Assembly: GCF_006385685.1 (NCBI RefSeq)
Contig: NZ_VFRP01000001.1
Coordinates: 1-64,000, forward strand
Length of the DNA stretch: 64,000 nt
Reading direction: 5' to 3'
DNA from: Amaricoccus solimangrovi
GTDB lineage: Bacteria > Pseudomonadota > Alphaproteobacteria > Rhodobacterales > Rhodobacteraceae
Part shown: positions 54,489-63,836 of the stretch, piece after piece
Position numbering within the stretch: position 1 is the stretch's first letter
Layout of the letters: each line of letters opens with the position of its first letter
Program-made: the position numbers and the translations under genes
Notes under the pieces: model-generated
What the model was told of the DNA's origin: nothing
What the model saw: only the letters and a program-made list of their open reading frames with translations
Databases searched by the model: none

Positions 54489-54590
54489 CGGGCGACCTCC
54501 TCGCCCCTGACGGGCACGGGGCATTGCGTGGCCCAAAATGCGACGCGCCCGGCCCGAAGGCAAGGCGCGTCCGCCCCGAGGGGCGCGGTG

Positions 54591-56750
54591 TCAGAGCACG
54601 AAATCCGGCGCGCCGTAACTGCTCGCGGTGACCGAGCCGTCCTGGATGATGATCCGGAGCTCCGGCGTCGAATCACCGTCGGTATTGCCGAGAACCTCGG
54701 TGTTTCCGCCCACGTCGACGAGCCGCAGATGCCCGGCGCCCGAGCCGCCGTACTGGAACGCCTGGTTGCCGGAAACCTGGGTGTTGGCATCGATCGCCGA
54801 GAGGTCGATCCGGTCGCCTCCGGTGGATTTCCGCGGCCCGTCGAAACCCGCGATGGTGTCGGGCGCCGTCTGGGTCGAGTCGCTCGCGGCCGTGAAGGCG
54901 AAGGTATCGGCCGCGGACCCGCCGTCGAGCGTGTCGCGGCCGGCGCCGCCCGTCAGGCGGTCGTTGGCGAAGGAGCCGCGCAGCCGGTCGTTGCCGCCCC
55001 CGCCGAGCAGGTTGTCGGCCCCGCCGAGCCCCGAGAGGACGTCGTTGCCGCCCCCGCCGGCGAGCCGGTTGCCGATGGAACTGCCGATGATCCGGTTGGC
55101 GGCGCCATTGCCGGTGAAGCTCGGCCCGTTGATCTGGATGATCTCCACATTCGCGGGAATGGCGAAATCGGCCTCCATCGCCTCGTCGCGCATCACGATC
55201 ATGTCGGTGCCGCCGCCGCTCGCCTCGATGATCGTGACGGGGTCGTAGACCACGTAGGTATCGTCGCCGCCGCCGCCCGCGAGCACGTTGCTGCCCGGCC
55301 CGTTGGTCGTGATCAGGATCTCGTCCGCGCCGGTGCCGTTCGCGCGGTGGACGCCGTCGCTCATCAGATAGCCGTTCTGCGCGAGCTGGCCATCCATCAG
55401 CGCGCCGAGCGTGTCGCGGATCGCGTTGTCCGCGGCGGTCAGCCCCTCGCCGGTATCGTAATGGACGCGGTTGACATGTTCGTTCGGGTCGCGGGTGAGG
55501 TTGTAGAGTTCCTGGGTCCCGTCCGGGTAGCGCGTGTAGCGGTATTCGTCGCCCGAGGGCAGGTCGACCCGGATCGAGACCGAACCGTTCACCGTCGTCA
55601 GCGCGATGCCGCGGCCGTTCGAGGCGTTGTACCAGCTCGCATCGACATCGCCGACGATCGGCATCAGGCTGTCGCCCTGAAGCCCGAGGCGCGCGGGAAG
55701 GTCCACGCCCATCGAATCGAGCACCGTCGGGAAGATGTCGGTCAGGCTCACCACCTGATGCGCGATCTGGCCCGCCCGCTCGCCGGGTTCGACGAGGATC
55801 AGCGGCACCTGGGTCGCCTCTTTCCAGTGGGTGAACTTGCCCCACTGGTCCTTGTCGCCGAGGTGGTAGCCGTGATCGCTCCAGAGCAGGATCGAGGTGT
55901 TTCCCGCCAGCGCGGGATCGCCGCGCACCGCGCTCAGGATCTGGCCCACCTTGGCATCGGCGTAGCTGACCGCGGCGAGATAGGCGTGGATGTAGTCGAC
56001 CCAGAGATCGAGATCCTCCGCCATCTGCGGCTGGTAGGGCGACGGGATCGTCATCGGCGGAACATCGAAATACTCGCCGTTGCCGGGGATGATCGTCCCG
56101 TCCCGCAGGCTCTCGGTGAGCGCGGCGCGGATCTCGGCCGGATCGTAGAGATCGAAGTAGCGCGACGGCACCCACCAGTTCAGATGCGGCTTGGTGATCC
56201 CGACGGCGAGGAAGAAGGGGTCGCTCTGGTCCCCGGCGCGGTCGAGGAAGTCGAGCGCCTGCGAGACGGTGGCGTCGTCGCGCAGATCCGTCCCGCGATA
56301 GCGGCCCGCGGCGAAGGGGCTGTCGTGGCGGACATCGTCCGAGATCACCTGCGACGAGGTTCCGCTGAAGGGAAAGCCCATGACGAATTCGTCGAACATC
56401 ACCGCCTGCTGCGCGGCGCTGATCGCGGTCTCGTCGTGGAAGACCTTGCCGAAGGATCCGACATGGATCCCGGCCGCCTTCAGCACGCCGAAGAGCGTGT
56501 CGGCCGGGTTCACCCGCTCGTCCCAGGCCACGGAGTTGTCGAGCACGCCGGTCCGGCTGGGCTCCAGCCCGGACAGGACGCTGGTGCGCGAGGGATTGCA
56601 GACCGGAACCTGCGCCACGGCGCGGTCGAAGGTCGTTCCGAGCGCGGCCAGCCGGTCCATGTTCGGTGTCTCGACCAGCGGCGCGAAATGCCCCCAGTTC
56701 GTCAGCATCCGCATGTCGTCGACCGACAGCATCACGAAATTTCTGGCCAT
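54591..56750 (-). CDS. Sulfatase fused to a C-terminal RTX secretion module
   Basis: The 719-aa product starts at ATG 56750 (MARNFVMLSVDDMRML) with no signal peptide. Residues 1-450 are an alkaline-phosphatase-fold sulfatase of the iduronate/choline-sulfatase type: metal-binding DD near 11, VPVCNPSRTSVLSG with the CxPxR formylglycine Cys at 51, GKVFHDE, and WSDHGYHLGDKDQWGKFTHW. Residues from about 485 to 640 contain RTX nonapeptides (LAGGGGDDTYVV, GGGGNDVLSGLGGADNLLGG), then a C-terminal secretion-type tail. It should be activated by the adjacent FGE, exported by type I secretion and cleave sulfate esters outside the cell. The substrate is unknown. Confidence 0.88.
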   Translation of the reverse strand: MARNFVMLSVDDMRMLTNWGHFAPLVETPNMDRLAALGTTFDRAVAQVPVCNPSRTSVLSGLEPSRTGVLDNSVAWDERVNPADTLFGVLKAAGIHVGSFGKVFHDETAISAAQQAVMFDEFVMGFPFSGTSSQVISDDVRHDSPFAAGRYRGTDLRDDATVSQALDFLDRAGDQSDPFFLAVGITKPHLNWWVPSRYFDLYDPAEIRAALTESLRDGTIIPGNGEYFDVPPMTIPSPYQPQMAEDLDLWVDYIHAYLAAVSYADAKVGQILSAVRGDPALAGNTSILLWSDHGYHLGDKDQWGKFTHWKEATQVPLILVEPGERAGQIAHQVVSLTDIFPTVLDSMGVDLPARLGLQGDSLMPIVGDVDASWYNASNGRGIALTTVNGSVSIRVDLPSGDEYRYTRYPDGTQELYNLTRDPNEHVNRVHYDTGEGLTAADNAIRDTLGALMDGQLAQNGYLMSDGVHRANGTGADEILITTNGPGSNVLAGGGGDDTYVVYDPVTIIEASGGGTDMIVMRDEAMEADFAIPANVEIIQINGPSFTGNGAANRIIGSSIGNRLAGGGGNDVLSGLGGADNLLGGGGNDRLRGSFANDRLTGGAGRDTLDGGSAADTFAFTAASDSTQTAPDTIAGFDGPRKSTGGDRIDLSAIDANTQVSGNQAFQYGGSGAGHLRLVDVGGNTEVLGNTDGDSTPELRIIIQDGSVTASSYGAPDFVL

Positions 56751-57060
56751 TCCATCCGTCTCCGCGAAAAAGAGGATCCGGCGCGGGCAAATCCGCGTCA
56801 AGGTCTGACTGCTGAATCGTAATCAGGTCTTCTCGATAATATTTGATATGCCCAAGTCGCGGTCCGGTCAACGGCGTCGAAATTCCCGACGCCGCGGTGT
56901 CGGGTGCCGGAAACTACTTCGGGGAGAGCGATTGTCGCATGACGCCGAATGGCCAGGATCCGCGGGCGGGCCGGCGGCGCGCCGCGCGCCCGGCCGGCAC
57001 CCGCGCCTTCGCCCGCGCGCCTGGAACGTCCGGGCGCGCGGGCGTGTCGGTTCCGAGGCC
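56751..57060 (-). promoter_or_regulatory. Intergenic region between the two sulfatases, possible promoter
   Basis: This 310-base gap separates the arylsulfatase stop from the RTX sulfatase start. The 60 bases nearest the RTX sulfatase are AT-rich, with CATATCAAATATTATCGAG on the minus strand, a possible promoter. The rest is GC-rich and holds no supported frame. The RTX sulfatase and FGE may thus form their own transcription unit. Confidence 0.4.
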
Positions 57061-58716
57061 TCAGTTGCCCGAGGGCAGGCCGAGGGAAACGCCGTCCTTG
57101 GAGAGCTGCTCGCGCACCCACTGGAACTTCTCGTAGTTCGAGAGGGTGATCGGGCCGGAATAGCCCTCGCTCTGCAGCTTGCGCGGCGGGTAGTCGATGT
57201 AGGTCTTCATGAGCTTCGTCACCTCGTCGTTGATGACCGGCAGGTACCAGGTCGTCTCGGTGAAGTTGTTCATGAAGATGTCGTAGCGCTCCTGCGGATC
57301 GGCGAGCAGGTCGAAGACCTGCGGCACGGTCGCCACGTAGCTCGTCGCCCCCTTCCAGCCGAGGTTCGTGTCGACCGCGAGCCCGCCGGTCTGGGCGCCG
57401 TCGTCGCCGCGCAGGTTGAAGACCGCCTTGTAGTTGCCGACGCGCGCCGCCCCGGGGGTCAGCTCGTCCTCGGTGAAGTAGAACCAGGACTTGCGTTCGG
57501 AGGGGCCGGTGCCCTCCCAGACCGGCGCCATGTCGTAGCTGTCGAAGATGATCGGCTTGCCCTCGCGATCCTCCTTCGGCAGGTCGATCCCGGCCGCGCT
57601 GGCGAAGGTCGCCATCAGGTCGAGCCCGCCGACGACCGCCGCGCTCCTCGAAGCGGGCGCGACCTTGCCCGGCCAGCGCACGATCGCCGGCACCCGGTTG
57701 CCGCCCTCGCGCACCGTGCCCTTGGTGCCGCGGAAGGGCGTGTAGCCCGCGTCCGGATAGACGTCCTGCCAGGCGCCGTTGTCCGTGGTCCAGAACACGA
57801 TCGTGTTGTCGCGCTCGCCGATCTCGTCGAGCTTCTTCAAGATGTCGCCGATCCGGCTGTCGAGCTCGACCACCGAATCGGCGTATTTCGACTTGGAGAT
57901 CGACTTGCCCTCGAATTCGGGCGCCGGCATGTTCGGCTGGTGCACCTTCATGAAGTTCACGTTGATGAACCAGGGCGTGTCGGGCTTCTTCGCCGCCTCG
58001 TCGAGGAATTCGAGCGCCGCCTTCTCGACATAGCCGTCGAAGAACGGAATGCCGACCACGCCTTCCTTGCCGTCGATCACGGGCGTGTCGACATACTGGC
58101 CGTTGATCTTGAAATCCTCGGTCGCGGGCTCGCCCGCCTTGCCCGAGAGCGAGCCCTTGGTGACCTTCGCGAACATCTCGCGCAGGTCCTCGGGCATCTG
58201 CGGGAACCACTTCGGATCGGCGTAGGTATAGGCGTTCAGGTGATAGAGCCCGACGTATTTCATCACGTCGTAGCCTTGGGCGTTCGGCAGCGCGTAATCC
58301 GCCTCGCCGAGATGCCACTTGCCGGTGAAATAGGTGTCGTAGCCGCCGGTCTTCAGCACCGAGGCGAGCGTCCATTCCGCCGCCGGCAGGCCGCCGCCCT
58401 GGCCCTGGAAGGCGACGGTGGTCATGCCGGAACGGTTCGGGATGCGCCCGGTCTGGATCGCCGCGCGGCCCGGCGTGCAGCTCGGCTGCGCGTAGAACGA
58501 GGTGAACATCATCCCGTCACGGGCGAGCTGGTCGATGTTCGGCGTCGGCATGCCGCGCGCCTCGCCGCCGAGATAGGGGCCGGTATCGCCATAGCCGGTG
58601 TCGTCGGAAATGATGAGCAGGATGTTCGGCTTTCCGGCGGCGGTCTGGTCCTGCGCGAGAACCGCCGTGCCGACCGCGGTCACGGCGAGGGTGGTGAGAA
58701 GAAGACTACGTGACAA
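57061..58716 (-). CDS. Periplasmic arylsulfatase
   Basis: The 551-aa product appears to use a TTG start at 58716 behind GGAG; no in-frame ATG precedes it. The signal peptide MSRSLLLTTLAVTAVGTAVL ends at AQ. Sulfatase motifs are ISDDTGYGDTGPY with the metal Asp pair at 38-39, PSCTPGRAAIQTGRIPNRSG with the formylglycine Cys at 80, FTGKWHLGEAD and FWTTDNGAWQDVYPDAGYTP. It hydrolyses sulfate esters in the periplasm after FGly modification by the FGE downstream. The HAD phosphatase gene lies 66 bases upstream, so both are probably co-transcribed. Confidence 0.9.
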   Translation of the reverse strand: MSRSLLLTTLAVTAVGTAVLAQDQTAAGKPNILLIISDDTGYGDTGPYLGGEARGMPTPNIDQLARDGMMFTSFYAQPSCTPGRAAIQTGRIPNRSGMTTVAFQGQGGGLPAAEWTLASVLKTGGYDTYFTGKWHLGEADYALPNAQGYDVMKYVGLYHLNAYTYADPKWFPQMPEDLREMFAKVTKGSLSGKAGEPATEDFKINGQYVDTPVIDGKEGVVGIPFFDGYVEKAALEFLDEAAKKPDTPWFINVNFMKVHQPNMPAPEFEGKSISKSKYADSVVELDSRIGDILKKLDEIGERDNTIVFWTTDNGAWQDVYPDAGYTPFRGTKGTVREGGNRVPAIVRWPGKVAPASRSAAVVGGLDLMATFASAAGIDLPKEDREGKPIIFDSYDMAPVWEGTGPSERKSWFYFTEDELTPGAARVGNYKAVFNLRGDDGAQTGGLAVDTNLGWKGATSYVATVPQVFDLLADPQERYDIFMNNFTETTWYLPVINDEVTKLMKTYIDYPPRKLQSEGYSGPITLSNYEKFQWVREQLSKDGVSLGLPSGN

Positions 58717-58782
58717 AATGAAGCTCCATGGCAGCGAAAACGGGAAGGGAAGGGGCGCCCGTCGCGGCGCCCCTCGTCGGGC

Positions 58783-59760
58783 TCACTTCGCGCCGGTCCA
58801 GATCCGGCTCCAGTCCTTCGCCATGTCGACCACGACCCAGCCATGCGCCGGCGCCTGGTCCAGCGCCTCCGCGAGCCTGCCGACGTCGCTGTCGCGGTCA
58901 TAGGCGAATTCGCGCTTCGCATCGGTGTGGTGGACGATGAGGCCGAAGCGCGGACCCTCGCCCGCCGTCGTCCATTCGAGCATCTGGAAATCGCCGTCCG
59001 AATTGCCGGCCGTGAAGATCGGGCGCTGGCCGATGTCGCTGATGATCCCGACCGGCTTTCCGGCCTTGTCGTCGAGGAAGAAGATGCCGCCCTCCTTCCA
59101 GAGCGTCGGCACGCCGTCCCTGACCTCGTAGGCGGTCTTGCCCTGGGAGCCGATCACCTGCCAGGTCGGGATGCCATAGGCCTTCTTCGAGACCGAGCGC
59201 ATGAAATCGACGCCGCCGCCGGAGACGATGTAGGTCCTGAAGCCGTTGTCGCGGAGATAGCTCAGCAGTTCGACCATCGGCTGATAGGTCATTTCCGCGT
59301 AGGTGAGGCCGGTCGTCGGATGTTTCGCGCCCGTGATCCAGTCGCGGGCGCTGGCCTGGAAATCCTCGACCGAGATGTCGGAATGCGAGACGTTCAGGAT
59401 CTCGACGAGCCCCTTCTCGCCGCCCGCCATCACCCCCTTCATGTCGCCCGCGTTCGCGGCCCTGAGCACGTCGTCCGTCAGGATCGAGGGATCGGCCTTC
59501 GCCTTCTCCCGCAGCTTGTCGAGCGCGTAGAGCCCCTGGAAATAGAGCGGCTTCTCGCTCCAGAGCGTGCCGTCGTTGTCGAAGACGGCGATCCGCTCCT
59601 CCTCGGGCACGAAATCGGGCGAGGCGGGATCGGTGACCTTGGTCACGAAATCGACGATCGCCGTCTCCGAGGCGGTGTCGTTCCACGAAGGCAGCGGATC
59701 GGCCAGCGCGGTGAGGGGAAACACGAGCGCGAGCGCCAGGGCGCCGGCCAGTCGGTACAT
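58783..59760 (-). CDS. Secreted HAD-superfamily phosphatase
   Basis: The 325-aa product starts at ATG 59760 with a signal peptide (MYRLAGALALALVFPLTALA, cleaved before DPLPSW). The HAD nucleophile motif is IAVFDNDGTLWSEK (D61, D63). Motif II is TYIVSGGGVDFM, and the metal motif is FTAGNSDGDFQML. This resembles phosphoserine-phosphatase-like HAD proteins exported to the periplasm. It probably removes phosphate from an organic phosphate. It stands at the head of the sulfatase cluster, which suggests joint handling of sulfated and phosphorylated substrates. About 300 gene-free bases separate it from divergent dusA. Confidence 0.85.
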   Translation of the reverse strand: MYRLAGALALALVFPLTALADPLPSWNDTASETAIVDFVTKVTDPASPDFVPEEERIAVFDNDGTLWSEKPLYFQGLYALDKLREKAKADPSILTDDVLRAANAGDMKGVMAGGEKGLVEILNVSHSDISVEDFQASARDWITGAKHPTTGLTYAEMTYQPMVELLSYLRDNGFRTYIVSGGGVDFMRSVSKKAYGIPTWQVIGSQGKTAYEVRDGVPTLWKEGGIFFLDDKAGKPVGIISDIGQRPIFTAGNSDGDFQMLEWTTAGEGPRFGLIVHHTDAKREFAYDRDSDVGRLAEALDQAPAHGWVVVDMAKDWSRIWTGAK

Positions 59761-60058
59761 GACGATGTCCTCGCTCAGCAGTCGGGCACGGATGCCGGGC
59801 GGTCCGGTGCCGGCCCGCCCGCGCGATCTTCCGGGGTAACGATGCCGCGAGTGTCGGCCATCGGCCCGGGCGGGCGATAGTTGGACCAAATACCTACCCG
59901 CCGGACCGGCGGCGCCCCGGTCCCGCCGATGCCTTGGCGGCCCCGCCGCGCCCATGTATAGCTGCGCGCCGACCCGCGCTCCCCGGGGAGTCGCGTCCTG
60001 GCGCTTCCGCCGGGGGCGCCCGGCCGATGCGCCGCCGCGAACCGATGTCGAGGGAAAG

Positions 60059-61135
60059 ATGAGAAAATCCTTGCCGGGCCGGCTCTCCGTCGCCCCGATG
60101 ATGGACTGGACGGACCGTCACTGCCGGGCCTTTCACCGGCACTTCACCCGGCGCGCGCTGCTCTATACCGAGATGGTGACGACCGGGGCGATCCTGCGGG
60201 GCCCGCGCGAGCGGCTGCTCGAACATGGCGCGGCCGAGCATCCCGTGGCGCTGCAGCTTGGCGGATCGGATCCCGCCGATCTCGCCGAGGCGACGCGGAT
60301 CGGCGTCGCCGCCGGCTATGACGAGATCAACCTCAACGTCGGCTGCCCCTCCGACCGCGTGCGCTCGGGCTGTTTCGGCGCGGTGCTGATGAAGAGCCCC
60401 GGTCTCGTCGCCGACTGCGCGGCGGCGATGATCGCCGCGGCCGGGGACGTGCCGGTGACGGTGAAATGCCGGATCGGCGTCGACGAGCAGGAGCCGGAGG
60501 AGGTGCTGCCCGCCTTTCTCGAACGGATCGCCGCGGCCGGCGTCGCCTCCTTCGCCATCCACGCGCGAAAGGCCTGGCTCGAGGGGCTGAGCCCGAAGGA
60601 GAATCGCGAGATCCCGCCGCTCGACCATCCGCTGGTGCTCCGGATGAAGGCGGCCTTCCCGGACCTCACTCTCTCGATCAACGGCGGGATCACCGATCTC
60701 GGCATGGCCGAGCGGCTGCTCGCGCAGGGGATCGACGGGGTGATGATCGGCCGCGCGGCCTATCACGACCCCTCGCTGCTCGGCGCGGCCGATCGCCGGA
60801 TCTTCGGCGAAGGGGAGGATGTCGCGGCCGAGACCGCGGTGCGCGCGATGCTGCCCCATATCGAGGCGGAGCGCTCGCGCGGCACGCCGCTCAACGCGAT
60901 CACGCGCCACATGCTGGGCGCGTTCCAGGGCCGGCCGGGGGCGCGCGCCTGGCGGCGGCGGCTCTCGGAAGGCGCGCATCGCGCCGGGGCGGGGCCGGAA
61001 CTGGTGCTGGCCGCGCTCGCCGAGATCGCCGACGCCGCGCCGGCGGCCGAAGCGGCGTCGGGGGCGGCGGCGGGGGTGGGGAACGCGCCGCGCCCGTCTC
61101 GGAATCCCTTTGATCCGGAGCGCCGGGCGGGCTAG
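60059..61135 (+). CDS. dusA: tRNA-dihydrouridine synthase DusA
   Basis: The 358-aa FMN enzyme starts at ATG 60059 after GAGGGAAAG. LSVAPMMDWTDRHCRAFHR, LYTEMVTTGAI, ALQLGGSDPADLAEA, INLNVGCPSDRVRSGCFGA with the catalytic Cys at 95, FAIHARKAWLEGLSPKENRE and INGGI...GVMIGRAAYHDP are DusA-type. It reduces U20/U20a in the tRNA D-loop. The last 40 residues are Ala/Gly-rich and beyond the family core. It is divergent from the HAD gene and followed after 38 bases by a permease gene. Confidence 0.92.
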   Translation: MRKSLPGRLSVAPMMDWTDRHCRAFHRHFTRRALLYTEMVTTGAILRGPRERLLEHGAAEHPVALQLGGSDPADLAEATRIGVAAGYDEINLNVGCPSDRVRSGCFGAVLMKSPGLVADCAAAMIAAAGDVPVTVKCRIGVDEQEPEEVLPAFLERIAAAGVASFAIHARKAWLEGLSPKENREIPPLDHPLVLRMKAAFPDLTLSINGGITDLGMAERLLAQGIDGVMIGRAAYHDPSLLGAADRRIFGEGEDVAAETAVRAMLPHIEAERSRGTPLNAITRHMLGAFQGRPGARAWRRRLSEGAHRAGAGPELVLAALAEIADAAPAAEAASGAAAGVGNAPRPSRNPFDPERRAG

Positions 61136-61173
61136 GCCGGACAGCGCGGACCCTTCCGAACAGCGAGATTGCA

Positions 61174-62004
61174 ATGCCCGACGCCGATCCGACGCATCTG
61201 GTCACCCTTGCCGGACTTCTGCTCGCGATCGGCGGATTGTCGGGGATCATCGCGGGAATGCTCGGCGTCGGCGGCGGCATCGTGCTGGTGCCGGCCTTCC
61301 TCTACACCTTCGACATCCTCGGCTACGCCAGCCCCTATCTGATGCAGGTCTGCCTCGCCACCTCGCTCGCCACGATCGCGGTGACCTCGGGGCGGTCGGT
61401 CCGGGGCCACATGGCCAAGGGCGCGGTCGACCGCGACATCCTGCGCGGCTGGGCGCCCTTCATCGCGCTCGGCGCGGTGATCGGCGTCGTCGTCGCGGGC
61501 GGGATGAAATCGACGGTGCTGATGCTGACCTTCGGCGTGCTCGGCACGCTGATCGGCCTCTACATCGCCTTCGGCCGGGACGACTGGCGGCTCGGCGACC
61601 ACATGCCGACCCGCTGGGGGCGCTGGATCACCGGGACGGTGATCGGCTTCCTCTCGGTGCTGATGGGGATCGGCGGCGGCAGTTTCGGCGTGCCGCTGAT
61701 GCGGCTCTACAACGTCCCGATCCACCGCGCGGTCGGCACGGCCTCCGGCTTCGGGATGGTGATCGCGATCCCCTCGGTGCTCGGCTTCCTGCTGAGCGGC
61801 TGGGGGCTCGGGGGGCTGCCGGCCGGGACCGTCGGCCTCGTGAACCTGCCGGCCTTCGCGATCGTGGTCGCGACGACGATGATCACGACCCCCTGGGGGG
61901 TGGCGCTCGCCCATGCGATGGATCCGAAGCCGCTGAAGCGGATCTTCGGCGGCTTCCTGATCGTCGTCGCGCTCAACATGCTGCGCAAGGCGCTGATGGG
62001 CTGA
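61174..62004 (+). CDS. TSUP (TauE/SafE) family permease
   Basis: The 276-aa membrane protein has about eight helices in two related halves, each with the family glycine motif: GMLGVGGGIVLVPAFLY near the start and LMGIGGGSFGVPLMRLYNVP in the middle. TauE/SafE proteins move sulfite, sulfoacetate or other organosulfur anions out of or into the cell; many members are uncharacterised. The nearby sulfatase cluster makes a sulfur-anion role attractive but unproven. It follows dusA and is convergent with ruvX. Confidence 0.85.
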   Translation: MPDADPTHLVTLAGLLLAIGGLSGIIAGMLGVGGGIVLVPAFLYTFDILGYASPYLMQVCLATSLATIAVTSGRSVRGHMAKGAVDRDILRGWAPFIALGAVIGVVVAGGMKSTVLMLTFGVLGTLIGLYIAFGRDDWRLGDHMPTRWGRWITGTVIGFLSVLMGIGGGSFGVPLMRLYNVPIHRAVGTASGFGMVIAIPSVLGFLLSGWGLGGLPAGTVGLVNLPAFAIVVATTMITTPWGVALAHAMDPKPLKRIFGGFLIVVALNMLRKALMG

Positions 62005-62033
62005 GCGCGGCGCCGCCCCCGGCCGGGCCGGCC

Positions 62034-62504
62034 TCAGGCGCCGAGATGGCCGAGCCGGTCCAGGAACCCCTGCAGGATGAAGCCCGCGGCGACGTGGTCG
62101 ATCACTTCCGCGCGCCGTCCGCGCGACGTATCCGCCTCGAGAAGCGCCCGCTCGGCCGCGACGGTCGAGAGCCGCTCGTCCCAGAAGGTGATCGGCTCCG
62201 CGATCACCCCGGCGAGGTTGCGGGCGAAGGCGCGGGTCGACTGGGCGCGCGGGCCCTCGGATCCGTCCATGTTGCGTGGCAGGCCGAGCACGACGCCGCA
62301 GATCGCCCGCTCGGCGATGATCCCCGCCAGAACGCCGGAATCGACGCCGAACTTGCCCCGGCGCAGCGTGCGCAGCGGCGTCGCGATCCGCCGCGTCGTG
62401 TCGGAGACGGCGAGGCCGATCGTCTTGTCGCCGAGGTCGAGCGCGATGAGCGCGCGCAGCGGCGGCAGCGCGGCGGCGAAATCCTCGATCTCCGCGATCA
62501 CCAT
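62034..62504 (-). CDS. ruvX: Holliday junction resolvase-like protein RuvX (YqgF)
   Basis: The 156-aa RNase-H-fold protein starts at ATG 62504; a TTG at 62525 would add seven residues. IALDLGDKTIGLAVSD has the first catalytic Asp, VVLGLPRNMDGSEGPRA the middle motif, WDERLSTVAAERALLE and DHVAAGFILQGFL the late acidic residues. YqgF proteins process the 5' end of pre-16S rRNA, and the Holliday-junction role comes from fold similarity. It lies 36 bases downstream of ccmI. Confidence 0.92.
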   Translation of the reverse strand: MVIAEIEDFAAALPPLRALIALDLGDKTIGLAVSDTTRRIATPLRTLRRGKFGVDSGVLAGIIAERAICGVVLGLPRNMDGSEGPRAQSTRAFARNLAGVIAEPITFWDERLSTVAAERALLEADTSRGRRAEVIDHVAAGFILQGFLDRLGHLGA

Positions 62505-62540
62505 GACGGTTCCGTCCTCCCCCAATCCCGCGTCACACCC

Positions 62541-63836
62541 TCACCGCGCGGTCAGGCCGGCGCCGCGCGCGGCCTCGGCCAGCGTGGCGAGCGCGGCGGG
62601 ATCGGCGGCGAACGCTCCCTTCGCCCGGTCCCAGCTCGCCTGCGCCGCGTCCATCCGGCCGAGCACGCCCTGGGCGCGGATCAGCCGCGCCCAGTCCTCG
62701 ACCGGCCCGCCCTCGGCATCGAGCCGGGTCGCGAGCCGGTCGACCATGCCGAGCACCATCGACTGGCGCTCCTCGGGCGCCATCTCGCCCGCGGCCTCGA
62801 CATCCGCGGCGCTCGGTCCCGCGCCGGGCGCCGCCGCGCCGGGCGGCGGCGGCAGGCCGGCCATCCGTGCCACCTCGCCGATCTGGCCCCGGATCGTGGC
62901 GATCCAGGGCGCGTCGGGCGGCCCCTCGGCGATCAGCCCGGTCCAGAGCCGGTAGGTGAGATCCGGCCGCCCGCCCTGCAGGAGCGTCAGCCCGGAATAG
63001 TAGCGCGCGAGCTTGTTGGCGGGATCGCGGTTCAGCGCCTGGCCGAGCGCGGCCTCGGCCTCGGGCGAGACATAGCCGTTGGTGGCGAGGATCATGAGCT
63101 CCGCCCATTCGGCATAGTCGTCCGCCGCGGCCTTGTCGCCGAGGATCCCGATCAGATCGCCCTGGGCCGCGCGCGCGCCCGGCCAGTCGCCGAGCCCGGC
63201 GAGCGCGCGGGCGAGCAGGCGGTGCCCCTGTTCATCCTGAGGCCGGCTCTGAACGACCTCCTTCAACTTGTTGACAAGGCTCGCGTCGTCACCGCCGGCA
63301 TTCGGCGCGGCGTCGCGCCGCGGCCCGGGCGCGGCCGGGGCTCCATCGGGGGCTTCATCCGGGGCGGCGGCGGCCGCGCGGGCGATCTCCGCCTCGGCCT
63401 CGGCCTGGCCGGGCCGGTTGGCCCGCTCCGCCGCGGCGCGCTCCAGCCGGGCGACCAGCGGCTGGTCGCCGGAGCCAGGCGCGCCCAGCCGCCCGTAGAG
63501 GCCGAGGCCCGCGAGCATGAGCAGGGCGATGAGCGCGATCCCGGCGCGGCGCGAGAGGCGGCGCGGCGCGGGATCGGGCGTGGCCGCGTCCTCCGCGGCG
63601 CTCGCGAGCAGCCGGCGGGAGATCTCGATCCCGGTGGCGCGCGCCTCGGCCTCGGTGACGAGGCCCCGTGCGCGGTCCGACTCGATCTCGCGGAGCTGGT
63701 CGCGGAACACCTTCGCATCGTAGCGGGCGCGCGACTGGCCGGACCGCGCGCCGCGCAGCAACGGCGCGAGGATCGCCGCGAAGCAGACGAGCGCGAGAGC
63801 GGCCGCGAGGAGCCAGAAGAAGAATGTCGCCGTCAT
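62541..63836 (-). CDS. ccmI: Cytochrome c biogenesis protein CcmI
   Basis: The 431-aa product starts at ATG 63836. Two transmembrane helices lie at about 5-25 (FFFWLLAAALALVCFAAILA) and 98-116 (AGIALIALLMLAGLGLYGRL), with the cytoplasmic loop containing YDAKVFRDQLREIESDRARG. A periplasmic TPR region spans about 185-330 (HRLLARALAGLGDWPGARAA). CcmI is a chaperone that holds apocytochrome c for haem attachment by CcmFH. The long Ala/Pro-rich linker at about 125-180 is less conserved. The last 160 bases of the window upstream show no gene. Confidence 0.9.
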   Translation of the reverse strand: MTATFFFWLLAAALALVCFAAILAPLLRGARSGQSRARYDAKVFRDQLREIESDRARGLVTEAEARATGIEISRRLLASAAEDAATPDPAPRRLSRRAGIALIALLMLAGLGLYGRLGAPGSGDQPLVARLERAAAERANRPGQAEAEAEIARAAAAAPDEAPDGAPAAPGPRRDAAPNAGGDDASLVNKLKEVVQSRPQDEQGHRLLARALAGLGDWPGARAAQGDLIGILGDKAAADDYAEWAELMILATNGYVSPEAEAALGQALNRDPANKLARYYSGLTLLQGGRPDLTYRLWTGLIAEGPPDAPWIATIRGQIGEVARMAGLPPPPGAAAPGAGPSAADVEAAGEMAPEERQSMVLGMVDRLATRLDAEGGPVEDWARLIRAQGVLGRMDAAQASWDRAKGAFAADPAALATLAEAARGAGLTAR

